Assembly (NCBI GenBank): GCA_048359995.1 | Contig: DBGCPK010000003.1 | Coordinates: forward strand, 124,001 to 188,000 | Reading direction: 5' to 3' | Source: UBA3210 sp048359995 | GTDB lineage: Bacteria; Bacillota_I; Bacilli_A; RFN20; CAG-449 | Length of the DNA: 64,000 nt | Shown: piece after piece, positions 32,315-41,501 of the stretch | Layout: the number at the start of each line of letters is the position of its first letter | Numbering within the stretch: position 1 is the stretch's first letter | Notes under the pieces: generated by a model | The model's database searches: none | What the model saw: only the letters and a program-made list of their open reading frames with translations | What the model was told of the DNA's origin: nothing | Position numbers and translations under genes: made by a program

Positions 32315-32648
32315 ACAAAATCGACACCACTTTGACCTTGATCGAAAAAGGAACCAGTTCGACCATCGAGTTGATATCTTCCGCGATCTGCTGCTGAATG
32401 TCGGTGCAGATTTTTTCGATATTGTTCCCCTGCTTGATCTTGACCTGAACGTTGATCTGTACTTTGCCGTTAGTAATCTCGCACGAAACCGGTTTATGAA
32501 ACGAAAAAACGAATTTGCTCTGATTTTTCGCCGTCTGAACGCCGTTGATGTGGTTGGTCGCACAGGAAATGATTTCCTCAAAACAATTTTTGGATATCCC
32601 CAGTTTGCCTCTCTTGGAAAAATTTTCGATGTAAACGTACTCTGCCAT
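32313..32648 (-). CDS. Asp23/Gls24 family protein (YqhY-like)
   Basis: 111 residues. The Asp23 pattern is visible, though diverged: a start in which strands precede GKLGISKNCFEEIISCATNHINGVQ, a short basic stretch, then KVQINVQVKIKQGNNIEKICTDIQQQIAEDINSMVEL and a closing VKVVSIL strand. Its position before nusB matches Bacillus yqhY, which is tied to fatty-acid synthesis control. GGTGG precedes the ATG at 32648. A consensus-like promoter lies just upstream. Confidence 0.85.
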   Translation of the reverse strand: MAEYVYIENFSKRGKLGISKNCFEEIISCATNHINGVQTAKNQSKFVFSFHKPVSCEITNGKVQINVQVKIKQGNNIEKICTDIQQQIAEDINSMVELVPFSIKVKVVSIL

Positions 32649-32670
32649 AACAACCACCTTTATCTATTTT

Positions 32671-32699
32671 ATTATAGTGAAAAAAAAGCCTGATTACAA
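32671..32699 (-). promoter_or_regulatory. Promoter of the Asp23-nusB-xseA-xseB-recN operon
   Basis: Minus strand: TTGTAA (32694-32699), 17 bases, TATAAT (32671-32676). Confidence 0.7.
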
Positions 32700-32757
32700 T
32701 AAAACGCTTTAAAAATGCGTCGTTTCCAGCGAAAACGAAATGTGGGAACTTTCACCC

Positions 32758-33537
32758 TCACGATTTTCTTTTCCTACCGCCTTTGCACCGATATGCCACA
32801 ATCGTTACTTTTCCCTTTCCTGGATAGCGTTTCATTTCGTAAATATCCGGAAATGCTTCAATGAATTTCGGTAATTTGATATATCCAAACGTCCGCACAT
32901 CGAAATCGGGTTTGACTCTTTTAATGAATTGCCCCGCGGCACTGACATTGACATAGCCTTCGTCGTCTTGATATTTGTCCGATGCCAAACGTAGCAAGGA
33001 ATGAACGATTTTAGGGTCTTCCTCGGAATTTGTCCGGACGTTACACCCTTTCACGTCTTCGCTCTCTTTGGCCTCTATTTGCTTCTCATCGTTCACATCG
33101 TCGGCGATATTTTCCAAAAAGACAAATTCGTCGCAACTATTTCGGAAAGATTCCGGTGTCTTTTTCTCTCCGACGCCGATCACATAAACACCCGACTCGT
33201 GTAAATAGATCGCCAAAGGCGTATAATCGCTGTCGCTGGCGACGATGACAAACGCGTCGTAAATTGATTTATGCAGAAGATTCACCGCATCAATGACCAA
33301 AGCCATGTCCGTCGCATTCTTGCCGTGTACGTAATCGAATTGCTGCTCCGCTTTAATAGCCAATCTTTTCAGTTCGTTTTCCCAACTTCTCAAAGCTATT
33401 TTTTTCCAATTGCCATAAGCTCGCTTGACGACGATTCTTCCAAATGTGGAAATCTCCCGAATGACGCTTTCGATTTTCATTACCTGCGTATTGTCCGCAT
33501 CGATTAAAAGCACGATATTTTTTAAATTGTCCATCAT
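32758..33537 (-). CDS. NYN-domain (PIN-like) nuclease with a C-terminal OST-HTH/LOTUS domain
   Basis: 259 residues. Residues 1-145 are a NYN domain: NIVLLIDADNTQ (first acidic site), YVHGKNATDMALVIDAVN, and FVIVASDSDYTPLAIYLHESG (second acidic site), the LabA/DUF88 pattern of metal-dependent RNases. After an acidic linker, residues 175-250 (DPKIVHSLLRLASDKYQDDEGYVNVSAAGQFIKRVKPDF, then FGYIKLPKFIEAFPDIYEM) form a LOTUS domain that binds RNA. It is probably an RNA-processing or defence nuclease; the target is unknown. ATGs at 33537 and 33534 are both possible behind GAAGGAG. Wording of codons looks slightly more AT-rich than neighbours. Confidence 0.85.
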   Translation of the reverse strand: MMDNLKNIVLLIDADNTQVMKIESVIREISTFGRIVVKRAYGNWKKIALRSWENELKRLAIKAEQQFDYVHGKNATDMALVIDAVNLLHKSIYDAFVIVASDSDYTPLAIYLHESGVYVIGVGEKKTPESFRNSCDEFVFLENIADDVNDEKQIEAKESEDVKGCNVRTNSEEDPKIVHSLLRLASDKYQDDEGYVNVSAAGQFIKRVKPDFDVRTFGYIKLPKFIEAFPDIYEMKRYPGKGKVTIVAYRCKGGRKRKS

Positions 33538-33565
33538 TATTCTCCTTCTATATATTAGCATTCCT

Positions 33566-33600
33566 TAAAAAAAAAATCCGCAGATTTCTCCGCGGATTTG
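33566..33600 (-). terminator. Terminator of the maltodextrin operon
   Basis: Minus strand: stem AAATCCGC/GCGGATTT (8 bp or more) followed by ten T. It separates the operon from the NYN gene. Confidence 0.9.
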
Positions 33601-33610
33601 AAATTTGCTT

Positions 33611-35560
33611 TTAGCAGATTCGCATATCGATTTCGATCTGATACACTTCGACATCGTTCCCGTCGAAATAGACGTTCACTTCTTTTTCATTGAATCCCCT
33701 GTCGACGTTGATCAGGATGCTCTGACCGTCGATATCTAGTTTCGCATAGCAGACATTGCCGTAGTCGACGATTTCCAGAACTTTCGCGTGCAATCCTTGA
33801 CCCGGTTCGCCGATATGGATATTGTCTCGGTCGATGACGTATTTGTACTGCTTCTTGTAGCAAGACGGTCCTTCGATAGTCGTGATCTTCACGACTTTTT
33901 CCATCGGAGAATGCACCAAGACATTGTCGATGTTGTAATAGAACTTGACTCTGGATTTGACGTAAAGTTTTTCTTCCGTCCCTTCCATTCCGGTGGCTTC
34001 GACCAATTTGCCATCTTTCTTCACAAAATTGACCTTTTCTTTCTGCTTGATGAAAGTTCCCAAAAGCGATTCGCTCTTTTGAACCGGTTCGAGAAGCACT
34101 TCGTCTCCGGAAACTAAACGCAACCTATCGTTGTGCAAAGAGAATGAGAATTTATCTCCCGCTTTGACGCTCTTATCGGTTTTCAGATAAAGATAACTGT
34201 CGCCGAGTTTCAACGTAACCAATTTTACGTCGCCGAAAGTTTCCACTTTATGCACATCGAGTTTGAAATCCTTGCCATCGTCGATACAGGCATCCGGAGA
34301 GATTTGGATATCCACCGAATCTCTATTACCGAGAACATCTTTGAAGACTTTCGGCAAAGCCACTTTGGATCCCAGCAAATCGATTTTTCCGTCGGACAGA
34401 ATGTTCGCCGTAACCGTCGTGAAATGCGGGATATCTTCCAGCAAAGTGAGTTCGCTCTCTTTGTCGAAGAGGTGGATTCGATCCGTGTCGACCTTGACGT
34501 TGAGTATGTCGCCGATTTCGTAAGTAACGCCGGAAGGAATCTTGATGATGATTTGATTTTTGCTTTTCAAACTGATCTCTTCATCCAAGGAAAGTTGACC
34601 GTAGATGATCGATTCGTTGCCCAATTGCTCGATGACATTGACTTTGGCCTTAATTCCGGTTTCTTCTTTGCAGACGCTCAAATGATCCGGACGGATGCCG
34701 AGAATGACCGGCGTCACTCCGTCGAGATAGTTGCTATGCACTTTGGCGACGGTTTCGTACGGCACATCGAACTTTTTGCCGTCGTCAAACGTGACGACGA
34801 CGTTTTCTCCCTCGCGTTTCAATGTAACGTCGAAGAAGTTCATCTGCGGCGTGCCGATGAATCCGGCGACGAATTTGTTTTTCGGTTTGTTGTAAAGGTT
34901 CAACGGCGTGTCGATCTGCTGAACGTAACCCAGTTTCATGACGACGATTCTCGTTCCCATCGTCATCGCTTCGACCTGATCGTGGGTAACGTAGATAAAC
35001 GTCGTCTGCAATTTCTTGTGCAGTTTGGTGATTTCGGTACGCATCTGCGCGCGGAGTTTCGCGTCGAGGTTGGATAACGGTTCGTCCAGAAGGAAGACTT
35101 TCGGATTTCGGACGATCGCCCGTCCCAGCGCGACTCTCTGCCTCTGCCCACCCGACATCGCTTTCGGTTTTCTTTCCAAATACTCTTCGATGTCGAGAAT
35201 CCGCGCGGCTTCGAGAACTCTTTCCTTGATCTGATCGTTCGGAACGTGCTTGTTCTTCAAACTGAAAGCCATATTGTCATAAACGGTCATATGCGGATAC
35301 AAGGCGTAATTCTGGAACACCATCGCGATATCGCGGTCTTTCGGTTCCATATCGTTGACTAGGGTATCACCGATGAACAAGTCTCCGGCGGTGATTTCTT
35401 CCAAACCGGCGATCATTCGAAGCGTCGTCGATTTTCCGCAGCCGGAAGGACCGACGAAGACGATGAATTCCTTGTCCTCGATGTCGATGTTGAAATCGTT
35501 GACCGCCTTGTGGCCGTTTTCATATACTTTGTAGATATGACTGAGTCTTAAATTTGCCAT
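33611..35560 (-). CDS. Carbohydrate ABC transporter ATPase (MsmX/UgpC/MalK type) with a long C-terminal extension
   Basis: 649 residues, against about 370 for the family. Residues 1-235 are the ATPase: Walker A GPSGCGKST, Q-loop VFQNYALYPHMTV, signature AMSGGQRQRVALGRAI, Walker B VFLLDEPLSNLDAKLR, and the switch His in THDQVEAM. A normal TOBE region follows to about 380 (GIRPDHL, DTDRIHLFDKES). The last 270 residues add further beta-rich modules; the end of one, SLHNDRLRLVSGDEV, recalls the TOBE closing strand. It energises the MalFG permease in the membrane. AGGAGG precedes the ATG at 35560. Confidence 0.92.
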   Translation of the reverse strand: MANLRLSHIYKVYENGHKAVNDFNIDIEDKEFIVFVGPSGCGKSTTLRMIAGLEEITAGDLFIGDTLVNDMEPKDRDIAMVFQNYALYPHMTVYDNMAFSLKNKHVPNDQIKERVLEAARILDIEEYLERKPKAMSGGQRQRVALGRAIVRNPKVFLLDEPLSNLDAKLRAQMRTEITKLHKKLQTTFIYVTHDQVEAMTMGTRIVVMKLGYVQQIDTPLNLYNKPKNKFVAGFIGTPQMNFFDVTLKREGENVVVTFDDGKKFDVPYETVAKVHSNYLDGVTPVILGIRPDHLSVCKEETGIKAKVNVIEQLGNESIIYGQLSLDEEISLKSKNQIIIKIPSGVTYEIGDILNVKVDTDRIHLFDKESELTLLEDIPHFTTVTANILSDGKIDLLGSKVALPKVFKDVLGNRDSVDIQISPDACIDDGKDFKLDVHKVETFGDVKLVTLKLGDSYLYLKTDKSVKAGDKFSFSLHNDRLRLVSGDEVLLEPVQKSESLLGTFIKQKEKVNFVKKDGKLVEATGMEGTEEKLYVKSRVKFYYNIDNVLVHSPMEKVVKITTIEGPSCYKKQYKYVIDRDNIHIGEPGQGLHAKVLEIVDYGNVCYAKLDIDGQSILINVDRGFNEKEVNVYFDGNDVEVYQIEIDMRIC

Positions 35561-35572
35561 TACATTTTCCTC

Positions 35573-37414
35573 CTAAATAAACATTGTAATCGAATATGCA
35601 GGAACGTTGATCGTTTCAGCAGTTAATTTCGCATAGTAAGATGAAGATGAAGATAGTGAGAATCGAATTTCCGTCGGCTCTCCATCGATGCCGAGTTCGT
35701 CTTTGGAAATCGCGTTTGCCTTGTTGCTGAAATTGTACAGAAGATAAACTTTGTTGCCTTCGTACTCCTTGCACATGACCAGATAATTGTACGACGTTTT
35801 GACGAAACTCTGCTTTCCGCGCGCGATTTCCGGAAGATAGGTCTTCGCCAGATTGAGTTCGCGCATGAAATTCCAGAGCGAATTCGAATCCTTGATCTGC
35901 TTGTCGGCAGGCGCGTAATACTGTTCAGTCGGCGTCGCTCCCGGCGCATAATTCGTCATTCCGGCGGTATTGCTGTCCGACCAGTACATCGGATGGCGCT
36001 TGTTCGGATCTTTGTTGGCTTCCACCGACTGGTCGCCGGCTTTCATTCCGATCTCTTCTCCGTAATAATTGAAGGTAACGCCCGTCAAGGTGTTGTTCAA
36101 ACCCCAATAGAATTTATTGGCGACCAGCAGTTCTTTGTCGGAGAATTTTCCGGCCAATTGATTGACCGCGCGGATCGTATCGTGATTGACGCCGAAATTG
36201 GAATCGACCGCATCGGGATTGGCCGAATACAGCAGTTCGTCCCAGTTCTGAACGATATTTTTGAAGTAATCCGCCGCGCATCGGACGTCAGCGCCGTTGT
36301 TGACGATGTTGAATTGAATGCTCCCGTCGGGGACAGAAAACTGAATTTCTTCCTTTTTCGCGTTCAAATCGTCGATTTTCTTATTGTACAGATAGGCATT
36401 GGTCATCGCCGTCGCCAGTTTGCCCTGTCCGCCCGAACCATAGTTGAAGTTCATATAAGAGATGTCGTGCGTGTTCTCGTAGTAGGTCGATACCGTGTTG
36501 CTCCACGGACCTTCGGCGACCAAGAAACAGTCTTTTTCCCTTCCTTGCGTCAGTTCTTTTCCGAAATCGGCGAGCTTGTTGAGCGTCTCGTAATTCTTCG
36601 GCTTGTTCCAGTCGAAGTAATGCTCCACGGCGTCGAGACGAAAGCCGCGAACGCCGCGCTGCAACCAGAAATCCATGATATTTTTGATTTCGTCGAGAAC
36701 CACATCCTCGCTCAGATTCAAATCCGGCATTCCGCTGTTGAACTGACCTTCGTAGTACCAATCCGTGCCGGAAACCGAATGCCAGTTGCAACCGCTTTGC
36801 AATTTCGTGCGGTGATTGAAGTGATAGTAGCGCAAACTCGGATAGAGATTTTTCGCTTCTTCGGTCGGTTCGCCCGTTTCCGGATCGAAGTCGGTCACGT
36901 TCCGCAAATCGCTACAGGCTTTGGTAAACCAAGGGTGCTGGTCGGACGTGTGATTCACCGCAAGATCGAGAATGATGTCGATCCCCCGCCGATTCGCTTC
37001 TTCGACAAGCGTATCGAAATCCTCTAACGTACCGTAGGAACTGTCGACGCTGTAATAATCGGTCGCGTCGTATTTGTGATAAGTCGGACTCGGAAAGATC
37101 GGCAACAGATAAATTCCGTCGTATCCCAGAGATGTTTTGGAAAATTTCTGCCCGTCCTTGATGTAGTCGAGTTTTTCCGTCAATCCTTTAAGATCGCCGA
37201 TTCCGTCTCCGTTTCCGTCAAAGTAAGAATAGACCAGAATCTGGTAATAGTTTTTATATGTATCGTCGACGTAATTGTCGAAGTGATCTTCGGTCTGATA
37301 TAACGGCTTGCTCTTGGAAAGAGAAACACCGTTTGCCTTCGTTCCGCAGGAAGCCATCGTCGTCGCGAGCAAAAGCGCCGAAGTCAGGATACCGAATGTT
37401 TTTCCTTTTTTCAT
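35573..37414 (-). CDS. GH13 alpha-amylase family lipoprotein
   Basis: 613 residues. A signal peptide ends in the lipobox TTMASC (Cys23), so the enzyme is anchored outside the membrane. GH13 landmarks: YYQILVYSYFDGNGDGIGDLKG, LAVNHTSDQHPWF (region I), GVRGFRLDAVEHYFDW with the nucleophile Asp near 260, FLVAEGPWSN with the acid/base Glu near 300, and NHDTIRAV near 410. It cleaves alpha-glucans to maltodextrins that the MalEFG system imports. It overlaps the previous GH13 gene by 4 bases (ATGA). Confidence 0.92.
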   Translation of the reverse strand: MKKGKTFGILTSALLLATTMASCGTKANGVSLSKSKPLYQTEDHFDNYVDDTYKNYYQILVYSYFDGNGDGIGDLKGLTEKLDYIKDGQKFSKTSLGYDGIYLLPIFPSPTYHKYDATDYYSVDSSYGTLEDFDTLVEEANRRGIDIILDLAVNHTSDQHPWFTKACSDLRNVTDFDPETGEPTEEAKNLYPSLRYYHFNHRTKLQSGCNWHSVSGTDWYYEGQFNSGMPDLNLSEDVVLDEIKNIMDFWLQRGVRGFRLDAVEHYFDWNKPKNYETLNKLADFGKELTQGREKDCFLVAEGPWSNTVSTYYENTHDISYMNFNYGSGGQGKLATAMTNAYLYNKKIDDLNAKKEEIQFSVPDGSIQFNIVNNGADVRCAADYFKNIVQNWDELLYSANPDAVDSNFGVNHDTIRAVNQLAGKFSDKELLVANKFYWGLNNTLTGVTFNYYGEEIGMKAGDQSVEANKDPNKRHPMYWSDSNTAGMTNYAPGATPTEQYYAPADKQIKDSNSLWNFMRELNLAKTYLPEIARGKQSFVKTSYNYLVMCKEYEGNKVYLLYNFSNKANAISKDELGIDGEPTEIRFSLSSSSSYYAKLTAETINVPAYSITMFI

Positions 37415-38913
37415 TTTTCCTCCTTTTCGATGACGACGCCCCGATAAGGATGCAATATTCCTTTATCCGAGTCTCCCGTTTCGGTGCGGAAGAGGATTTT
37501 TCCGTCGATTTCGATCGGATGATCCGATAAATTGATCAGAATTTTCAGATTCCCCCGTTCATAGGCGATATGCCCGTTTTGAAAAGACTCTATCGAAAAC
37601 GCTCTTTCCGTGAAAGCTTTCTCCGCTTTCCGGAAAGCGATCAATTTTTTCAGCCAGTTCAGAAGCGAAGAAGATTCCTTTTCCGAAGAGGCGACATCGC
37701 TGTCGGCTCCTGTCTGCGGAAGATATAATTCCCCTTTTGTCTTGGAGAACCCGAAATGCTCGCTGCGATCCCACTGCATCGGAGTGCGGTCACCGGTCCG
37801 TTGATAGCCACCGTCTTTGCTGGCGAGATCGCGATGTTTCATCATGATCTCGTCGCCGTAATACAAGAACGGAACCCCAGGAAGAGTGAACATCATCAGA
37901 TAGTAGAGGCGAAGACGTCTTTCGTCCAAGAAAGAAGAAATACGCGGTGTATCGTGATTCCCCGAAATGAGTCCGAGATAACCGCCGAACCGCTCAGCTT
38001 CGCCGATCCGTTGCAACAGGTCGGTTTCAACTTTCGGCTGTTCGCCCCCGTTTAAGAGGCTGGTGCCGCGCGAATTCGCGGTTGAGCGGACCAAAAGGTG
38101 AAAGAAGTTGTCCCAATGATCGAGGACGAAATCGCAATCGAATCCACAGGATAACGACCGCGCGGGATTACTCCACTCGCTGACGAGGACCGATTCCGGA
38201 TAAGCTTTCTTCACCTCCGAAGAAATCTCTTTCCAAATTTCCATCGTCGCTTCCTTGTCATCGTCGTTTTTCACCAAAGAATCCGCCATATCGACGCGGA
38301 ACCCGTCCACACCGAGTTTCAGCCAGAAGAACATGATCTTTTTCAAATATTCTCTTGCCGCGTACGTGCGCGGATCCTTGTAGGACATCTGCCATTTCGG
38401 GTGAGTGATTTCGTTAAAACCGTAATTGAATGCCGGTTGCGTGGAAAAGAAATTGACCATATAGCAGGCATTCCGATCGTATCGTCCGGAGATCAGCCGA
38501 TACGGTTGTTCCAAATCCCAAACGCAACTGTTCCAGATAAAGAGATCGGAACATTCGTTCCGTTCCGGTTCCGCGGAACGGAGAAACTCGCGATTCTTCT
38601 CGCTGGCATGACCGGCGACCAGATCGACGATGATCCGGATCCCTTTCCGATGCGCTTCGGCAAGAAGGTCTTTAAAATCCTCCATCGTCCCGAAACGCGG
38701 ATCGACGTCGAAGAAATCGCTGACGTCGTATCCGCCGTCTTTAAACGGCGATTTGTAGAACGGATTGAGCCAGATGGCATTGCACCCTAGAGAAGCCACG
38801 TAATCGAGTTTCGAAGCGATTCCTCTGAGGTCGCCGATTCCGTCTCCGTTCGAATCCATGAACGAGGTCGGATAAATTTCGTAGAAAATCGCATTTTTCA
38901 GCCACTTGCTCAT
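37411..38913 (-). CDS. GH13 alpha-glucosidase / oligo-1,6-glucosidase-like enzyme (cytoplasmic)
   Basis: 500 residues and no signal peptide. The start AIFYEIYPTSFMDSNGDGIGDLRGIASKLDYV is that of GH13 subfamilies holding alpha-glucosidases. Region II is GVDGFRVDMADSL with the nucleophile Asp near 204. The acid/base Glu is in SVLVSEWSNP near 241, and region IV is SGNHDTPR near 317. Domain C is short. It probably releases glucose from imported maltodextrins. The exact bond preference cannot be read from sequence. It starts 5 bases after malG. Confidence 0.9.
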   Translation of the reverse strand: MSKWLKNAIFYEIYPTSFMDSNGDGIGDLRGIASKLDYVASLGCNAIWLNPFYKSPFKDGGYDVSDFFDVDPRFGTMEDFKDLLAEAHRKGIRIIVDLVAGHASEKNREFLRSAEPERNECSDLFIWNSCVWDLEQPYRLISGRYDRNACYMVNFFSTQPAFNYGFNEITHPKWQMSYKDPRTYAAREYLKKIMFFWLKLGVDGFRVDMADSLVKNDDDKEATMEIWKEISSEVKKAYPESVLVSEWSNPARSLSCGFDCDFVLDHWDNFFHLLVRSTANSRGTSLLNGGEQPKVETDLLQRIGEAERFGGYLGLISGNHDTPRISSFLDERRLRLYYLMMFTLPGVPFLYYGDEIMMKHRDLASKDGGYQRTGDRTPMQWDRSEHFGFSKTKGELYLPQTGADSDVASSEKESSSLLNWLKKLIAFRKAEKAFTERAFSIESFQNGHIAYERGNLKILINLSDHPIEIDGKILFRTETGDSDKGILHPYRGVVIEKEEK

Positions 38914-38918
38914 AAGTC

Positions 38919-39821
38919 TTATCCTTTAACCGCACCGCCGGTAACGCCGGAAATGTAGTATTTCTGCGTAGCGAGGAAGACCGACATGATCGGTATGGAA
39001 ACGACAACCGAACCCGCGAAGAAATCGACGAATTTCAGGTTGATCTTTTCCTGAACCGTAATCCATTGGTACATTCCCAATGCGACCGTATACTGGCTCG
39101 ACGCGTCTCTGAGAATGATCTTGCAGAAGATGTAGTCCATCCACGGTCCCATAAAAGACTGAACCAGCGTATAGACGATGATCGGCTTGGAAAGCGGCAG
39201 AATGATCTTGTAGAAAATCTGCGCGTTGGTCGCCCCGTCGATACGCGCCGCCTCGTCCAACGACTTGGATACGGTATCGAAGAAACCTTTTGCCACATAG
39301 AATCCCATACCGGAAGTCATCGTGTAGCATAGCGTCAAGCCGACGAGCGATTGCGTCAAGTTGACCAATTTCAATATGTTGTAGACGGCGATCATCGACA
39401 TGAAACCCGGGAACATACCCAAAATCAGGTTGACCGACATCAGCGTTTTACGACCTTTAAACTTCAATCGCGACATCGTATAAGCCACCGCCATCACGAA
39501 GAAAGTGTTGACGATCATCGTGATCAAGGCGACGATAAGCGTGTTGATAAACCATTTCAAATACGGTTCTGTCGACGACGTGAACAAATTGATGTAATGC
39601 TGGAATGTGAGATTTCCGAAATAGAAATTCAGCACTTCCAAGAAGGAAGCCCCTTTGGACGGAAGCGCGGAAATCGCTACGCGGGAATTCTCCGCATTGA
39701 AAGAAACAAAGACGATCCAGAGAATCGGAATCACCCAAATGATAGATAAGAGAACCAAAATGATGTAGATAATGGTATTCTGCGTTTTGGCCTTTCTCTT
39801 CATGCTTTTTACACGTGCCAT
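38919..39821 (-). CDS. malG: Maltodextrin ABC transporter permease MalG
   Basis: 300 residues with six transmembrane helices. The coupling-helix EAA motif is SLDEAARIDGATNAQIFYKIILPLSKP. The C-terminus ends in AGAVKG-like GGAVKG, typical of MalG. It overlaps the malF stop by one base (TAATG), with GAGGAGGA upstream. It forms the inner-membrane channel with MalF. Confidence 0.92.
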   Translation of the reverse strand: MARVKSMKRKAKTQNTIIYIILVLLSIIWVIPILWIVFVSFNAENSRVAISALPSKGASFLEVLNFYFGNLTFQHYINLFTSSTEPYLKWFINTLIVALITMIVNTFFVMAVAYTMSRLKFKGRKTLMSVNLILGMFPGFMSMIAVYNILKLVNLTQSLVGLTLCYTMTSGMGFYVAKGFFDTVSKSLDEAARIDGATNAQIFYKIILPLSKPIIVYTLVQSFMGPWMDYIFCKIILRDASSQYTVALGMYQWITVQEKINLKFVDFFAGSVVVSIPIMSVFLATQKYYISGVTGGAVKG

Positions 39822-41404
39822 TATGCGAAATCCTCCTCTCCTTTGAAACTGCTGGAATTGCGATAGACGATCAACGAAATGACCGAAGAAATGATGAAGA
39901 TAAAGATACCGACAACCGATGCCATCTTATAATCCGGATTATTTCCGTTCGTCAACTGGAAGAGCCAGGTAACCAAGAGATCGGTGTGTCCGGCAGAACC
40001 GTAGAAGTTGTTCGTCTTCGGTCCCCCTCCTGTCAAAAGGTAGATGACACCGAAACTGTTGAAGTTTCCGATAAACGTAGTGATCAGCGAAGGTCCCATT
40101 ACGAAGATGATGTACCGCAACGTGATTTTGAAATAGATCGTTACCGCGGAAGCCCCGTCGATACGCGCCGATTCATAGAGATCTTCCGGCACGTTCATCA
40201 GAATGCCGGTAGTGCTTAAAACCGTGTACGGGATACCGATCCAAATGTTGATGACGACGATCAGAATTCGCGGGAAGTCCACAGCCACTTTCCAACCGAA
40301 AATCGAAATGGTCGAATAAGGCGTGGCCAGGAACGTATATTTGACTCCCGTCCAACGTTCGAGCAATGCCGTCAAAGGACCGTATTCGCCAAGGAACTGG
40401 CTGATGGCCAATAAGGAAACGAATTGAGGAACAGCGACGGAAAGAACAAGGCAAGTCCGCCAGAATTTCTTGAAGCGGATTCCCTTTTTGTTGATGATCG
40501 TGGCCACGAGAATCCCCAAAATGAAGTTGAGGAAAGTAGCCAAAACCGCCCATACCAGCGTCCATTTCAGGATTTCGACGAAAGTATAGCCGAACCCGGA
40601 ACCTCCGAAATTGAAGATTTCTCCGAAGTTTTTCATGCCGACCCAGTCGAAGACGCCTTTCGGATAGTCCGTCGTATAATCGTAATTGGTGAAAGCCATG
40701 CAGATCATGTCGATCAAAGGCAAAATCGAGAAAATTACGACGCCGCAGATCGGAAGAGCCAAAAGCGTGATGTGAAATTTGCTGTTGAGAAAGTCGCTCA
40801 TCTCTTCTTTGAACGTTTTGATGTGCTTCCCCTCTTCTTTATTCGTCTGAATTTCATAAGACCGATTGACCGTCGTGACATAGAAGATGATGAAAATCAC
40901 GATGATCGCTACGGTCAGAATGCCGTAGAGAAGCAAGCGCGGAGAATTGTCCGGAACGACCTTGACCGGCGCTGGGCACTTTCCTGCCGCCACAGCTTCT
41001 TCTCTGGTATCGTAGATGACGTTGTTGCAGACATAGCCGCTCCGATAATCGCCTAAGGTTACCAAACTGACCAAGGCGCTTCCCCCGAAAACGACCATAA
41101 ATACAATAAAAAGTGCTTCCAAAATCATCATTAGGACTCCCTTGACGTATTGACCACGTCGGACGTGGCTCAATCCCAAGAGACCGAAAGATAATTTCGT
41201 AAACACATCGCCATAACGAAAAGATTGATACATTCTTTTGAATGAGCGACCCACCTTAAAAACGAAATTTTTGACGCCGATTCCGAATCCTTTTATAAAG
41301 TGCCATAATCCGAGTACGACTTTATAGAAAAATTCGTAAATCTTGTAAAAGAATTGTTTATAGCGAGGCAAGCCACAATAGTCAATGTATGACAAAAGTT
41401 TCAT
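39821..41404 (-). CDS. malF: Maltodextrin ABC transporter permease MalF with an extended N-terminus
   Basis: 527 residues. The permease core (residues 210-527) carries the EAA motif LYESARIDGASAVTIYFKITLRYI and the FTNYDYTTDYPKGVFDWVGMKNF region typical of MalF. Before it lies an N-terminal part with two hydrophobic helices (near 85-115 and 160-180) and a loop with two Cys (YVCNNVIYDTREEAVAAGKC) on the probable outer face. AGGAGG precedes the ATG at 41404. A hairpin separates it from malE. Confidence 0.92.
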   Translation of the reverse strand: MKLLSYIDYCGLPRYKQFFYKIYEFFYKVVLGLWHFIKGFGIGVKNFVFKVGRSFKRMYQSFRYGDVFTKLSFGLLGLSHVRRGQYVKGVLMMILEALFIVFMVVFGGSALVSLVTLGDYRSGYVCNNVIYDTREEAVAAGKCPAPVKVVPDNSPRLLLYGILTVAIIVIFIIFYVTTVNRSYEIQTNKEEGKHIKTFKEEMSDFLNSKFHITLLALPICGVVIFSILPLIDMICMAFTNYDYTTDYPKGVFDWVGMKNFGEIFNFGGSGFGYTFVEILKWTLVWAVLATFLNFILGILVATIINKKGIRFKKFWRTCLVLSVAVPQFVSLLAISQFLGEYGPLTALLERWTGVKYTFLATPYSTISIFGWKVAVDFPRILIVVINIWIGIPYTVLSTTGILMNVPEDLYESARIDGASAVTIYFKITLRYIIFVMGPSLITTFIGNFNSFGVIYLLTGGGPKTNNFYGSAGHTDLLVTWLFQLTNGNNPDYKMASVVGIFIFIISSVISLIVYRNSSSFKGEEDFA

Positions 41405-41432
41405 ATTTAATTATTGTCCTCCTAAATAAAAT

Positions 41433-41469
41433 GGCAGCGGGTAACTAAGAAAATAATTACCTCGCTACC
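41433..41469 (-). other. Intercistronic hairpin between malE and malF
   Basis: A long imperfect stem (GGTAGCGAGGTAA paired with TTACCCGCTGCC on the minus strand, one mismatch and one bulge) with a 12-base loop and no T-run. It probably protects the malE message and raises MalE over MalFG. Confidence 0.6.
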
Positions 41470-41501
41470 ATAATCATTGAATCCGTCTGATGCGAAAAGG
41501 C

